In this document: in pieces, positions 1 to 7,627 of the stretch
Layout of the letters: each line of letters begins with the position of its first letter
Numbering within the stretch: the first letter of the stretch is position 1
From: Cocleimonas sp.
GTDB taxonomy: Bacteria; Pseudomonadota; Gammaproteobacteria; Thiotrichales; Thiotrichaceae
Assembly (NCBI GenBank): GCA_023145485.1
Contig: JAGLDT010000044.1
Location: 1 to 15,498, forward strand
Reading direction: 5' to 3'
Length of the DNA stretch: 15,498 nt
The notes under the pieces: model-generated
Told to the model about the DNA's origin: nothing
Database searches by the model: none
The model's input: the letters and a program-made list of their open reading frames with translations, nothing else
Made by a program: the position numbers and the translations under genes

Positions 1-84
1 AAAGCGGTTGAGCGTTTAAAGCAGAGGAGAGAAGCTTGTTTTCCAGACAAGCCTCTAGTTCCCACGCTGGAGCGTGGGAACTAG
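1..84 (+). CDS. Possible 3' end of an upstream gene (27 codons)
   Basis: Frame 1 is open from the window edge to a TAG at 82-84. The start lies outside the window and I do not recognise the product. The visible tail is basic and helical-looking (KAVERLKQRREACF). Its last ten codons lie inside the 52-87 palindrome and read PLVPTLERGN, an ending that this repeat type produces when a gene runs into it. The original stop may therefore have been replaced by the repeat. It could also be chance: 84 bases is too short to decide. Confidence 0.25.
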   Translation, partial: KAVERLKQRREACFPDKPLVPTLERGN

Positions 85-87
85 AGG
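52..87. repeat. 36-bp perfect palindromic interspersed repeat
   Basis: CCTCTAGTTCCCACGCT at 52-68 is followed by GG and then its exact reverse complement at 71-87, giving a 17-bp stem with a 2-nt loop. The core GTTCCCACGC...GCGTGGGAAC is of a type I recall as dispersed in many copies in diverse proteobacteria and cyanobacteria. There is no T-run after it, so it is not a clear terminator, although its transcript would fold strongly. Confidence 0.85.
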
Positions 88-493
88 AAATACCCTCGGG
101 CTAAATTTGACAACACAATAACGTAAGCTAGTTTGGCGCTTGCGGAAAGCCATAATTTGCAATGTTTATGCTGTGTAATGTCCAAACAATTCCATATGCT
201 TTTTAATGTTGTTTGTGTTTTATTCAATCTGATTCTATGAACGTGAGTCTTTATCGACTGCCAAATTAAATTACCTCTCTTGGTATATGGTGCTTGTATA
301 AAAATTATGCAATATTTAATACCAATACATCGTTATTAATATTCTAGTAACCGTATGATTTAACAGTTGTTTTTATTATCTTTATGATAAGAGAGATTTT
401 AGCTTCACCAACACCAAATAAAGTATCTATCTCTTAGTGATTAGTATATTTTATACTCAATATTAAAACATTAATGAATGCTTAATTAATTGA
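88..493. other. Noncoding A+T-rich region upstream of the atp operon
   Basis: About 400 bases with no credible gene on either strand. A TTGACA hexamer at 107-112 has no good -10 partner at normal spacing. I see no tRNA, riboswitch or CRISPR structure. In many gammaproteobacteria parB precedes the atp operon, but nothing here resembles it. Confidence 0.6.
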
Positions 494-522
494 TTGAGTG
501 TACTGAGAGAGAATGCTAGAAT
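494..522 (+). promoter_or_regulatory. Predicted sigma70 promoter of the atp operon
   Basis: A -35 element TTGAGT (494-499) is separated by 17 nt from a -10 element TAGAAT (517-522). TGC directly upstream of the -10 makes it an extended -10 promoter. A start near 529-530 would leave a leader of about 30 nt before atpZ. This is prediction by pattern only. Confidence 0.5.
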
Positions 523-559
523 TCTGCCGTAATAGGGGTGTATATGAAGGAAAGGCAGT

Positions 560-799
560 ATGAGTGATTCTAATTCGAGCAGACCTGGGCTCCTTCATAT
601 CGGTGCAGGCAATATTTTTGCCTCAATGATTATTTCTGGTTTTATTCTCGGTTATTTTGTGGACCAATGGTTAGAAGTGACACCTCTCTTTATGATGCTT
701 TTTGGCGCTTTAGGCTTTGTCGGCGGTATGAAAAAAATTCATGCTATTTTGCGTTATGAGAACAGTAATGCCAATACTGACAAGGATGAAAAGCAATAA
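560..799 (+). CDS. atpZ: AtpZ-like ATP synthase accessory protein (AtpZ/AtpI family)
   Basis: A small 79-residue protein with two predicted membrane helices (about residues 19-36 and 42-58) joined by a short loop. The GYFVDQW segment at the end of helix 1, with Asp35, matches the conserved G-x-x-x-D pattern of the AtpZ/AtpI family (PF09527). Members have been linked to c-ring assembly and to Mg2+/Ca2+ supply for the synthase in bacilli; that role is family knowledge. The hydrophilic tail (after about residue 65) is Asn/Asp/Lys-rich. The start has a purine-rich ribosome site, AAGGAAAGG, at 547-555. An earlier ATG at 544 is closed after six codons. The gene ends in TAATG, overlapping atpI by one base, so the two are probably translationally coupled. 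Confidence 0.75.
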   Translation: MSDSNSSRPGLLHIGAGNIFASMIISGFILGYFVDQWLEVTPLFMMLFGALGFVGGMKKIHAILRYENSNANTDKDEKQ

Positions 800-1164
800 T
801 GACAGCGCTTGATGATGTTGTTAATAAGGCAAAAAAAAGTCGTAACTATCAATTAATTATTATTGCAGTGATAGCAGCATTGTTTGCACTGCGAGATCCG
901 CTACATGGCGCAGCAGCTTTGTACGGTGGTTTTGTGAGTCTGTTTGTAAGCTGGACGCTTGGCTTAGGGGTAATAAAAGCAACGGAAATTGCTAAAGAAG
1001 ATCCAAAAACAGCAGTAGGAATTTTATATGGTAGCGCAGTACTCCGATTTGTTTTGGTGCTGGTGCTGTTTGGGGTTGGTATGGGGACGCTAGGCTTTAA
1101 TCCAATTCCTTTAGTATTAACGGCGGTCGTGGCATGGATCACGGGTGTAGTTGCTGTTCGGTAA
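799..1164 (+). CDS. atpI: ATP synthase subunit I (AtpI)
   Basis: A 121-residue membrane protein with four hydrophobic segments (about 17-31, 37-59, 74-95 and 101-119). The FALRDPLHGAAALYGG stretch after helix 1 corresponds to FSLKDPFWGVSALSGG of E. coli AtpI, and LRF in helix 3 (Arg83) is a typical conserved spot. AtpI is a chaperone-like factor that helps assemble the c-ring in the inner membrane and is usually dispensable. The protein ends several residues earlier than E. coli AtpI (126 aa), which is within normal variation. It starts inside the atpZ stop codon. A gap of about 200 nt follows before atpB, longer than most gaps in this operon. Confidence 0.8.
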   Translation: MTALDDVVNKAKKSRNYQLIIIAVIAALFALRDPLHGAAALYGGFVSLFVSWTLGLGVIKATEIAKEDPKTAVGILYGSAVLRFVLVLVLFGVGMGTLGFNPIPLVLTAVVAWITGVVAVR

Positions 1165-1365
1165 TTAAAAAAATTAATTACGTTAATTTTACGTGGCGAA
1201 AGCACGTATATGGGGTTTCATTGGGGTCTTGCTTGTGGTCTGCATCTTGTCGGATGCGTCGTGCATGGTACATGATCGCTTTCAGTTAAACTAAAGTAAT
1301 TGACCTTAATCAATTTTTTTTATTCTCGAACAGTAAAAAGATTTAAATTTAATGAGGATATAAAC

Positions 1366-2184
1366 GTGTCAACAGAAAACGCTGATGGTGGCGGTGGGAC
1401 AGTCGCCTATATTCAACATCACCTGACCAATCTGCATACGGGTGAAGGTTTTTGGACGATAAATTGGGATTCTATTATTATCAGTGCCTTATTAGGTGGC
1501 TTAATAATTTGGATGGCTTTTAAGGTTAAAGATAATCTTGAATCAGGCACACCGGGAGGATTTCAAAATTTTGTCGAAATGATCTTGGAGTTTGTACAAA
1601 CCCAAGTGAAAGACTCCTTCCCTGGTCATAACCCTTTAATAGCACCTTTAGCATTAACCGTCTTTCTATGGGTTTGGTTAATGAATTTTATGGATTTAAT
1701 TCCTGTTGATTTGTTGCCAACCTTGGCGGCAGGTGTGGGTATCCCCTATCTTAAAGTTGTTCCTACAACGGACTTAAACACCCCGCTAGCAATGGCATTG
1801 GTTGTGTTTGTTTTGACGGTTTATTACAACCTAAAAGTTAAAGGTCCTGTTGGCTATCTTAAAATGTTTTTATTCCATCCCTTTGGTAAAGCGGCGGTTC
1901 CTGCGAATATCCTCATGACGTTTATTGAAGAATTAGCGAAGCCTTTAAGTCTTGGTTTACGCCTATTTGGAAACATGTTTGCAGGTGAGTTGGTCTTCTT
2001 ATTGATTGCCTTATTGACCTTGGGTGCAACGGTTAGTGCGGGTCTATTAATTTGGTTCCCATTACAAGTGGTGTTGGATCTTGCTTGGTTAATTTTCCAT
2101 ATTCTAGTGATTACGCTACAGGCCTTTATCTTTATGGTACTGACGATTGTATACCTAGGAATGGCACACACTAAAGATCATTAA
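1366..2184 (+). CDS. atpB: F0F1 ATP synthase subunit a
   Basis: Subunit a forms the proton half-channels of Fo against the rotating c-ring. From the GTG at 1366 it is 272 residues, matching E. coli (271). That start has a TGAGGA ribosome site at 1353-1358. The in-frame TTG at 1300 would add 22 unrelated residues and has no such site, so I reject it. The signature GLRLFGNMFAGEL contains the essential stator Arg (Arg199 here, equivalent to E. coli Arg210) followed by the conserved Glu. The last helices (FHILVITLQAFIFMVLTIVY) are nearly identical to E. coli and retain the functional His. The N-terminal NAxGGGG-like stretch is a hydrophilic periplasmic lead. The 144-nt gap to atpE carries an inverted repeat and a T-rich tract. 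Confidence 0.96.
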   Translation: MSTENADGGGGTVAYIQHHLTNLHTGEGFWTINWDSIIISALLGGLIIWMAFKVKDNLESGTPGGFQNFVEMILEFVQTQVKDSFPGHNPLIAPLALTVFLWVWLMNFMDLIPVDLLPTLAAGVGIPYLKVVPTTDLNTPLAMALVVFVLTVYYNLKVKGPVGYLKMFLFHPFGKAAVPANILMTFIEELAKPLSLGLRLFGNMFAGELVFLLIALLTLGATVSAGLLIWFPLQVVLDLAWLIFHILVITLQAFIFMVLTIVYLGMAHTKDH

Positions 2185-2214
2185 TTCATAAGGAATTGTG
2201 ATCCACTGTTTTTT

Positions 2215-2274
2215 TAAACCTGTTTATTGATGTGCATATTAGTAGCTATTAATGGACAACAGTTTTCAGGTTTA
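2215..2274 (+). other. Inverted repeat in the atpB-atpE spacer
   Basis: TAAACCTG at 2215-2222 is mirrored exactly by CAGGTTTA at 2267-2274, with a 44-nt loop. In the mRNA this could form an 8-bp stem upstream of the atpE ribosome site. The long loop makes it weak alone. It is not followed by a terminator-like geometry, because the T-rich tract begins 8 nt later and the stem is A+T-rich. Confidence 0.3.
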
Positions 2275-2281
2275 TCTTAAG

Positions 2282-2312
2282 TTTTTTTTATTATTTTTTT
2301 CTTTTAATTTTT
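2282..2312 (+). promoter_or_regulatory. T-rich tract upstream of the atpE ribosome site
   Basis: Of 31 bases, all but a few are T, ending 3 nt before the GGAGA ribosome site (2316-2320) of atpE. In E. coli a U-rich segment before the atpE Shine-Dalgarno acts as a translational enhancer, raising c-subunit output to match its roughly tenfold stoichiometry. The position and composition here suggest the same role. That is inference from the analogy. Confidence 0.45.
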
Positions 2313-2328
2313 AATGGAGATATATGCA

Positions 2329-2616
2329 ATGACTGCTGAAATGATTGCTCAAATCTATGCTTACACGGCTGTTGGCGTTGGTGTGATTCTGGCTGCTGCG
2401 GGACTGGGTTCTGCGATTGGTTGGGGTCTTATTTGTGCTAAAACACTGGAAGGTATCGCACGTCAACCTGAAATGCGTCCTCAATTGATGACGAATATGT
2501 TCATCTTTGCTGGTCTAATGGAGTCTTTCCCTTTCATCATCCTAGCATTTGCAATGTGGTTCTTATTTGCTAATCCATTCGTTGGTGCAATGCAAGCGGC
2601 CATTGCTGGACTATAG
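2329..2616 (+). CDS. atpE: F0F1 ATP synthase subunit c
   Basis: Subunit c oligomerises into the rotating membrane ring. From the ATG at 2329 it is 95 residues with two membrane helices joined by the polar loop ARQPE (44-48). This start has GGAGA 8 nt upstream; the in-frame ATG at 2314 would place that site inside the gene, so I prefer 2329. The proton-carrying carboxylate is Glu65 in GLMESFP, where E. coli has Asp61. Na+ synthases of the Ilyobacter type use Gln32, Glu65, Ser66, Thr67 and Tyr70; here those positions are Trp32, Glu65, Ser66, Phe67 and Ile70. The site therefore looks proton-specific. Trp32 in helix 1, where E. coli has Ile28, is unusual. The C-terminus (FANPFVGAMQAAIAGL) extends beyond the 79-residue E. 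coli protein. Confidence 0.95.
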   Translation: MTAEMIAQIYAYTAVGVGVILAAAGLGSAIGWGLICAKTLEGIARQPEMRPQLMTNMFIFAGLMESFPFIILAFAMWFLFANPFVGAMQAAIAGL

Positions 2617-2630
2617 TTGTTTGATTTGAA

Positions 2631-2647
2631 AAGCTATTTGATAGCTT
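2631..2647 (+). other. Small stem-loop downstream of atpE
   Basis: AAGCTAT (2631-2637) and ATAGCTT (2641-2647) form a perfect 7-bp stem around a TTG loop, 15 nt after the atpE stop. There is no T-run, so it is not a terminator. It might protect the 3' end of an atpE segment of the mRNA, which would help c-subunit yield, but this is speculative. Confidence 0.35.
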
Positions 2648-2728
2648 AGTCACTTGTTTTATTCTGATATTATTGAAAATATTTAGGGTGGAATGGGTAT
2701 AACATAGTTTATGTAATGAGGTGAAAAC

Positions 2729-3199
2729 GTGAGTATTACAATCACATTAATAGCACAGGTTCTTGCCTTTACGATCCTAATTTGGCTCGTAAACAAGCAC
2801 CTGTGGGGGCCTCTTTCTGCTGTACTTGAAGCCCGCCAAAAGAAGATTGCAGACGGTTTAGCTGCATCTGAAAAAGGCATTCAAGAACAAGAGCAGGCGG
2901 AAGCACGCGCTGAGGAAGTCGTTAATGAGGCAAAGCAACAAGCTGCGGATATTATCGCTCAAGCTCAAGCACGTAGTTCTCAAGTCATTGAGGAGTCCAA
3001 AGGCAAAGCGACTGAAGAAGCAGATCGCTTAATTGCTGGCGCTCAAGCTGAAATAGATCAAGAAGTTAATCGTGCTAAAGATGGTTTGCGTAAGCAATTA
3101 TCAGAATTAGCGGTTGCGGGTGCGAGTAAAATCGTCGGCAAAGAGATTGATGCCAATGCACATAAAAGTGCGTTGAAAGATCTAATCGCACAAATATAA
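2729..3199 (+). CDS. atpF: F0F1 ATP synthase subunit b
   Basis: Subunit b is the peripheral stalk that holds the F1 alpha/beta hexamer and delta to Fo as a dimer. It is 156 residues, the same as E. coli. A single N-terminal membrane helix (about 4-22) is followed by the conserved EARQKKIADGL start of the stalk and a long charged, Ala/Glu/Gln-rich helix with a coiled-coil pattern. It ends in the delta-binding ELAVAGASKIVGKEI region. The GTG start at 2729 is supported by TGAGGTGA at 2717-2724. atpH follows 9 nt after its stop. The start lies 112 nt after atpE, with a weak stem-loop between. Confidence 0.95.
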   Translation: MSITITLIAQVLAFTILIWLVNKHLWGPLSAVLEARQKKIADGLAASEKGIQEQEQAEARAEEVVNEAKQQAADIIAQAQARSSQVIEESKGKATEEADRLIAGAQAEIDQEVNRAKDGLRKQLSELAVAGASKIVGKEIDANAHKSALKDLIAQI

Positions 3200-3208
3200 G
3201 GGGGCAAT

Positions 3209-3745
3209 ATGTCTGAATTGACAACTGCTGCCCGTCCCTACGCCCGAGCAGTATTTGAAATGGCGAAAGAAAATGACACCTTGACCGATTGGTCAGACTC
3301 GCTTTCTTTTATGGGGGCTGTTGCTAGTAATGCAGATGTTGCTGCATTACTAGAAACACCTAAAATGGCTAAACAAGTCGGTGCGGATGCCTTCATTCAG
3401 TTGTGTGATGAAAAACTGGATGATAAGGCGCAAAACCTTGTTAGAACCTTAGCAGACAATAATCGTATTAAGCTTTTCCCCGAAATCAGTGTTTTGTTTG
3501 AAGTGCTGAAAGATGAAGCTGAAGGTAGTGTTGAAGCGATTGTTACAACGGCTAAGAAATTAACAAAGGCAGAAGAGACGTCCATTGCGATGGCTCTGAA
3601 AGCGCGCCTTGGACGTGAAGTGAAGCTGAAGGTCAGTATTGATAAAGCACTACTCGGTGGTGCAATCATTCAAGCTGGTGACTTAGTAATAGATGGTTCG
3701 ATTCAAGGTCGTTTGAAAAAGATGACAATAGCAATGGCTGATTAG
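3209..3745 (+). CDS. atpH: F0F1 ATP synthase subunit delta
   Basis: Delta (OSCP-type) sits on top of F1 and links the alpha N-termini to the b dimer. It is 178 residues against 177 in E. coli. The N-terminal helical domain begins ARPYARAVFEMAKE, the usual family opening. The C-terminal half holds VKLKVSIDKALLGGAIIQAGDLVIDGSI, matching the conserved GG-x-x-I-x-x-GD-x-x-IDGS signature. A strong AGGGGG ribosome site at 3199-3205 precedes the ATG, 9 nt after atpF. The next gene, atpA, begins 43 nt downstream. Confidence 0.95.
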   Translation: MSELTTAARPYARAVFEMAKENDTLTDWSDSLSFMGAVASNADVAALLETPKMAKQVGADAFIQLCDEKLDDKAQNLVRTLADNNRIKLFPEISVLFEVLKDEAEGSVEAIVTTAKKLTKAEETSIAMALKARLGREVKLKVSIDKALLGGAIIQAGDLVIDGSIQGRLKKMTIAMAD

Positions 3746-3788
3746 GCTTGCTGTGTTTTAACCTTGGATTAAGAAAGAGGATAGGTAA

Positions 3789-5330
3789 ATGCAACTTAAC
3801 CCCACTGAAATCAGTGATCTGATCAAGAAGCGCATTGATAGCTTCGAGATAGATGCTGAAGCACGCACAGAGGGTACCATTGTTTCGATAATGGACGGTA
3901 TTGTGCGCATTCATGGTTTATCCGATGTAATGTCAGGCGAGATGATTGAATTCTCCAATGGCACCTTCGGATTAGCCTTAAACTTAGAACGTGATTCTGT
4001 TGGTGCAGTAGTCTTGGGCGACTACAAGGGCATTACAGAAGGTGACGTGGCTAAATGTACAGGACGTATTTTAGACGTTCCCGTTGGTCCTGAATTATTA
4101 GGTCGTGTTGTTGATTCACTCGGCGCACCTATTGATGGAAAAGGTCCTGTTGATTCAAAACTTACAGGCCCTATTGAACGCCAAGCCCCTGGTGTTATTG
4201 ATCGTCAATCAGTGAATGAGCCAATGGAAACAGGTATCAAAGCCTTGGATTCGATGGTGCCTGTTGGACGTGGTCAACGTGAGTTGATTATTGGCGACCG
4301 CCAAACGGGTAAAACAGCCGTAGCAATTGATGCGATTATCAACCAAAAAGGCAAAGGCGTAGAGTGTATTTACGTTGCTATTGGTCAAAAGGCATCATCT
4401 GTTGCAGCGGTTGTGCGTAAATTAGAAGAGCATGGCGCGATGGATTACACCATCATTGTAGCGGCTAATGCATCTGACCCTGCTTCGATGCAATACCTTG
4501 CACCGTATGCAGGTTGCGCAATGGGCGAATACTTCCGTGATCGCGGTCACGATGCACTGATTATATACGATGATTTAACCAAACAAGCTTGGGCTTATCG
4601 TCAAGTATCACTCTTATTACGTCGTCCCCCTGGACGTGAAGCGTACCCTGGTGATGTTTTCTTCCTTCATTCACGTCTACTAGAACGTTCTTCGCGTGTA
4701 AACGCAGATTTTGTTGAACGTATGACAGATGGCAAAGTGAAAGGTAAGACAGGTTCTTTGACTGCCTACCCGATCATTGAGACGCAAGAGGGTGATGTAT
4801 CTGCCTTTGTTGCAACCAATGTTATCTCCATCACAGACGGTCAGATTTTCTTAGACACGGATTTATTCAACTCAGGTAATCGTCCTGCGATTGATGCGGG
4901 TTTATCGGTATCACGAGTTGGTGGTTCAGCACAGACTAAAATCATTAAAAAGCTGGGCGGTGGTATTCGTCTTGACTTGGCTCAGTACCGTGAATTAGCC
5001 GCATTCTCTCAATTTGCTTCTGACCTTGATGAAGGCACACGTAAGCAATTAGAGCGTGGTGAGCGTGTAACAGCCTTAATGAATCAGTCTCAGTACTCTC
5101 CACTTTCAACGGCTGAATTAGGAATTACCCTCTTTGCAGCTAACGAAGGCTTCTTGGATGATATTGCAGTCAATAAGATCAGCGATTTTGAAGCGGCTTT
5201 ATTAGCGCATCTGCGTTCAGATCAAACGGCATTCTTAGATAAGATTAATGAGTCAGGTGATTATGACGATGCGATTGCTGACGAGATGCGTGGCATTCTT
5301 GATGGCTTCAAATCATCTAGTACTTGGTAA
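3789..5330 (+). CDS. atpA: F0F1 ATP synthase subunit alpha
   Basis: Alpha is the regulatory nucleotide-binding subunit of the F1 hexamer. At 513 residues it matches E. coli exactly. The Walker A motif GDRQTGKT falls at residues 169-176. The arginine finger that completes the catalytic site on beta is Arg376 in SVSRVGG, the same position as in E. coli. The N-terminus LNPTEISDLIKKRI is the delta-binding helix, and the beta-barrel domain runs to about residue 95. The ATG at 3789 follows a purine-rich AAGAGGATAGG site. No frameshift or missing residue is seen. atpG begins 15 nt after the stop. Confidence 0.98.
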   Translation: MQLNPTEISDLIKKRIDSFEIDAEARTEGTIVSIMDGIVRIHGLSDVMSGEMIEFSNGTFGLALNLERDSVGAVVLGDYKGITEGDVAKCTGRILDVPVGPELLGRVVDSLGAPIDGKGPVDSKLTGPIERQAPGVIDRQSVNEPMETGIKALDSMVPVGRGQRELIIGDRQTGKTAVAIDAIINQKGKGVECIYVAIGQKASSVAAVVRKLEEHGAMDYTIIVAANASDPASMQYLAPYAGCAMGEYFRDRGHDALIIYDDLTKQAWAYRQVSLLLRRPPGREAYPGDVFFLHSRLLERSSRVNADFVERMTDGKVKGKTGSLTAYPIIETQEGDVSAFVATNVISITDGQIFLDTDLFNSGNRPAIDAGLSVSRVGGSAQTKIIKKLGGGIRLDLAQYRELAAFSQFASDLDEGTRKQLERGERVTALMNQSQYSPLSTAELGITLFAANEGFLDDIAVNKISDFEAALLAHLRSDQTAFLDKINESGDYDDAIADEMRGILDGFKSSSTW

Positions 5331-5345
5331 CGGGAGGACAGTCCC

Positions 5346-6206
5346 ATGGCAGGTCTTAAAGAAATACGCTCGCAAATTGGTAGTATTCAGAACACACGAA
5401 AAATTACCAAAGCGATGGAAATGGTGGCGGCATCAAAAATGCGTCGTGCAAAGGATCGGATGCAAGCATCTCGCCCTTATGCCGACAAAATGCGTGAAGT
5501 GGTTAGCCATATGGCTAACGGACAGCTTGAGTACAAGCACCCTTACACGCAAGACCGTGATAATGTGAAACGAGTAGGTTATATCATCGTTTCAACCGAT
5601 CGTGGTTTATGCGGTGGTCTGAACAGCAACCTTTTTAAAGCCGCATTGCAAGATATTGCAACGTGGAAAGAAAAGGGAGCCGAAGTTGATATTGCTGTGT
5701 TTGGTTCTAAAGCATTAGGTGCATTTAGACGTTATGGTGTCAAAGCTGAAGCAGCACATATGGGCGATCAGCCTAGTATGACGGATTTAGTCGGCACTAT
5801 TACGGTGATGCTAGATGCTTATAATGAAGGAAAACTTGACCGTTTATTCTTAGTTGAAAATGAGTTTGTAAACAGCATGACTCAACAACCAAGAGTAATA
5901 CAGTTAATCCCCATCGTTCCTTCTGAGCTTGAAGAACTGAATTATCAGTGGGATTACCTTTACGAGCCAGAATCCAAAATCGTCATTGATGCCTTAATGA
6001 CCCGTTATATTGAATCACTTGTTTACCAAGCTGTTGTTGAAAACATAGCTTGCGAAATGTCCGCTCGAATGGTTGCCATGAAAAGTGCAACTGACAATGC
6101 GGGTGAGATGATTGACAAGTTGAAGTTAAAATATAACAAGGCACGTCAAGCCGCTATCACGCAGGAAATATCTGAGATTGTTTCAGGTGCCGCTGCGGTC
6201 GAATAA
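5346..6206 (+). CDS. atpG: F0F1 ATP synthase subunit gamma
   Basis: Gamma is the central shaft that couples c-ring rotation to catalysis. It is 286 residues, one fewer than E. coli. The N-terminal helix carries the family opening GLKEIRSQIGSIQNTRKITK and then MEMVAASKM, part of the coiled-coil axle. The middle contains STDRGLCGGLN, the conserved Rossmann-like core. The C-terminal helix includes SARMVAMKSATDNAGEMI, the classic signature, and ends in QEISEIVSGAAAV. A GGGAGGA ribosome site at 5332-5338 lies 7 nt before the ATG. Spacing to atpD is 24 nt. Confidence 0.97.
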   Translation: MAGLKEIRSQIGSIQNTRKITKAMEMVAASKMRRAKDRMQASRPYADKMREVVSHMANGQLEYKHPYTQDRDNVKRVGYIIVSTDRGLCGGLNSNLFKAALQDIATWKEKGAEVDIAVFGSKALGAFRRYGVKAEAAHMGDQPSMTDLVGTITVMLDAYNEGKLDRLFLVENEFVNSMTQQPRVIQLIPIVPSELEELNYQWDYLYEPESKIVIDALMTRYIESLVYQAVVENIACEMSARMVAMKSATDNAGEMIDKLKLKYNKARQAAITQEISEIVSGAAAVE

Positions 6207-6230
6207 ATTATTTAAAGGGGTACTAAGAAA

Positions 6231-7610
6231 ATGAGTACTGGAAGTGTTGTACAAATTATCGGGCCTGTGGTCGATGTGGAATTTCCACGCGATGCAGTGC
6301 CAGCGGTATACGATGCCTTAAAGGTTGCAGATCAGAATAATCTGACCTTAGAGGTACAAGCTCAAATGGGTGATGGCGTAGTACGTACCATCGCAATGGG
6401 CGAAGCAGAAGGACTAAAACGTGGCATGGAAGCGGTCAATACAGGCGCTCCCATTCAAGTTCCTGTGGGTGAAGGAACACTCGGTCGTGTCATGAACGTG
6501 TTAGGCGAGCCGATTGATATGGCAGGTGAGGTAGAAACAGATACCTATATGCCGATTCATCGTCCACCACCAAGCTATGAAGAACTAGCAGCATCACTTG
6601 ATATTCTGGAAACAGGTATTAAAGTAATCGACCTCGTTATGCCGATTGCCAAAGGTGGTAAAATTGGTCTATTCGGTGGTGCGGGTGTTGGTAAAACCGT
6701 TACCCTGATGGAGCTTATCAATAACATCGCAAAAGAGCACAGTGGTCTTTCCGTGTTTGCAGGTGTTGGTGAGCGTACTCGTGAAGGAAACGATTTCTAC
6801 TACGAGATGGAAGAGGGTGGCGTATTAGACAAGGTTGCTCTTGTCTATGGTCAAATGAACGAGCCTCCAGGAAATAGATTGCGTGTTGCTCTAACGGGTC
6901 TCACCATTGCTGAAAGCTTCCGTGACGAAGGTCGTGATGTATTGATGTTTATCGATAATATCTACCGTTATACCTTAGCAGGAACAGAAGTATCAGCACT
7001 TCTAGGACGTATGCCATCTGCGGTTGGATATCAGCCAACACTAGCAGAAGAAATGGGCGCACTTCAGGAACGGATTACGTCGACTAAAACAGGTTCAATC
7101 ACCTCCTTCCAAGCAGTCTATGTACCTGCAGATGACTTGACCGATCCATCGCCAGCGACCACCTTTGCTCACTTGGATGCAACCTTGGTATTATCACGTA
7201 ATATCGCTGAATTAGGCATCTATCCTGCGGTTGATCCTTTGGATTCATCATCTCGCCAACTCGATCCATTAGTGATTGGTGAAGAGCATTATACGGTTGC
7301 ACGTGGTGTGCAGGGTGTATTGCAACGCTATAAAGAATTGCAAGATATTATCGCAATTTTGGGTATGGATGAGCTTTCAGAAGAAGACAAGCAAACGGTT
7401 GCACGCGCACGTCGTATTCAACGTTTCTTATCTCAGCCTTTCCATGTTGCAGAAGTGTTTACAGGAGCTCCTGGTAAATACGTTTCACTTGCTGATACAT
7501 TATCTAGCTTTAAAGGAATTCTTGCGGGTGAGTACGATCACATGCCTGAGCAAGCGTTCTATATGGTGGGTGGTATTGAAGAAGCGATTGAAAAAGCGGC
7601 TAAATCTTAA
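6231..7610 (+). CDS. atpD: F0F1 ATP synthase subunit beta
   Basis: Beta carries the three catalytic sites for ATP synthesis. It is 459 residues (E. coli 460). The Walker A motif GGAGVGKT is at 149-156, with Lys155 binding phosphates. Catalytic Glu181 lies in GERTREGND. The IDNIYRYTLAGTEVSALLGR segment contains the Walker B aspartate and the Mg2+ environment. The DELSEED loop that contacts gamma and epsilon is at 380-386, at the same numbering as E. coli. An AAGGGG ribosome site at 6216-6221 precedes the ATG. Every catalytic feature is intact, and atpC follows after 17 nt. Confidence 0.98.
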   Translation: MSTGSVVQIIGPVVDVEFPRDAVPAVYDALKVADQNNLTLEVQAQMGDGVVRTIAMGEAEGLKRGMEAVNTGAPIQVPVGEGTLGRVMNVLGEPIDMAGEVETDTYMPIHRPPPSYEELAASLDILETGIKVIDLVMPIAKGGKIGLFGGAGVGKTVTLMELINNIAKEHSGLSVFAGVGERTREGNDFYYEMEEGGVLDKVALVYGQMNEPPGNRLRVALTGLTIAESFRDEGRDVLMFIDNIYRYTLAGTEVSALLGRMPSAVGYQPTLAEEMGALQERITSTKTGSITSFQAVYVPADDLTDPSPATTFAHLDATLVLSRNIAELGIYPAVDPLDSSSRQLDPLVIGEEHYTVARGVQGVLQRYKELQDIIAILGMDELSEEDKQTVARARRIQRFLSQPFHVAEVFTGAPGKYVSLADTLSSFKGILAGEYDHMPEQAFYMVGGIEEAIEKAAKS

Positions 7611-7627
7611 CAACGAGGTAAACTGTT

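Noticed and set aside
107..135. Promoter based on TTGACA at 107-112
   Set aside because: No acceptable -10 element at 15-19 nt spacing, and it is over 400 nt from atpZ.
849..1205. 118-codon minus-strand reading frame opposite atpI
   Set aside because: It lies wholly opposite a recognised gene, has no family features and no ribosome site; a shadow.
1300..1365. Longer start for atpB at TTG 1300
   Set aside because: The added 22 residues have no counterpart in the family and there is no ribosome site, while GTG 1366 has TGAGGA.
5248..5568. 106-codon plus-strand frame across the atpA-atpG junction
   Set aside because: It overlaps the end of atpA and start of atpG in another frame and its product is low-complexity Lys/Arg/Trp text with no family pattern.
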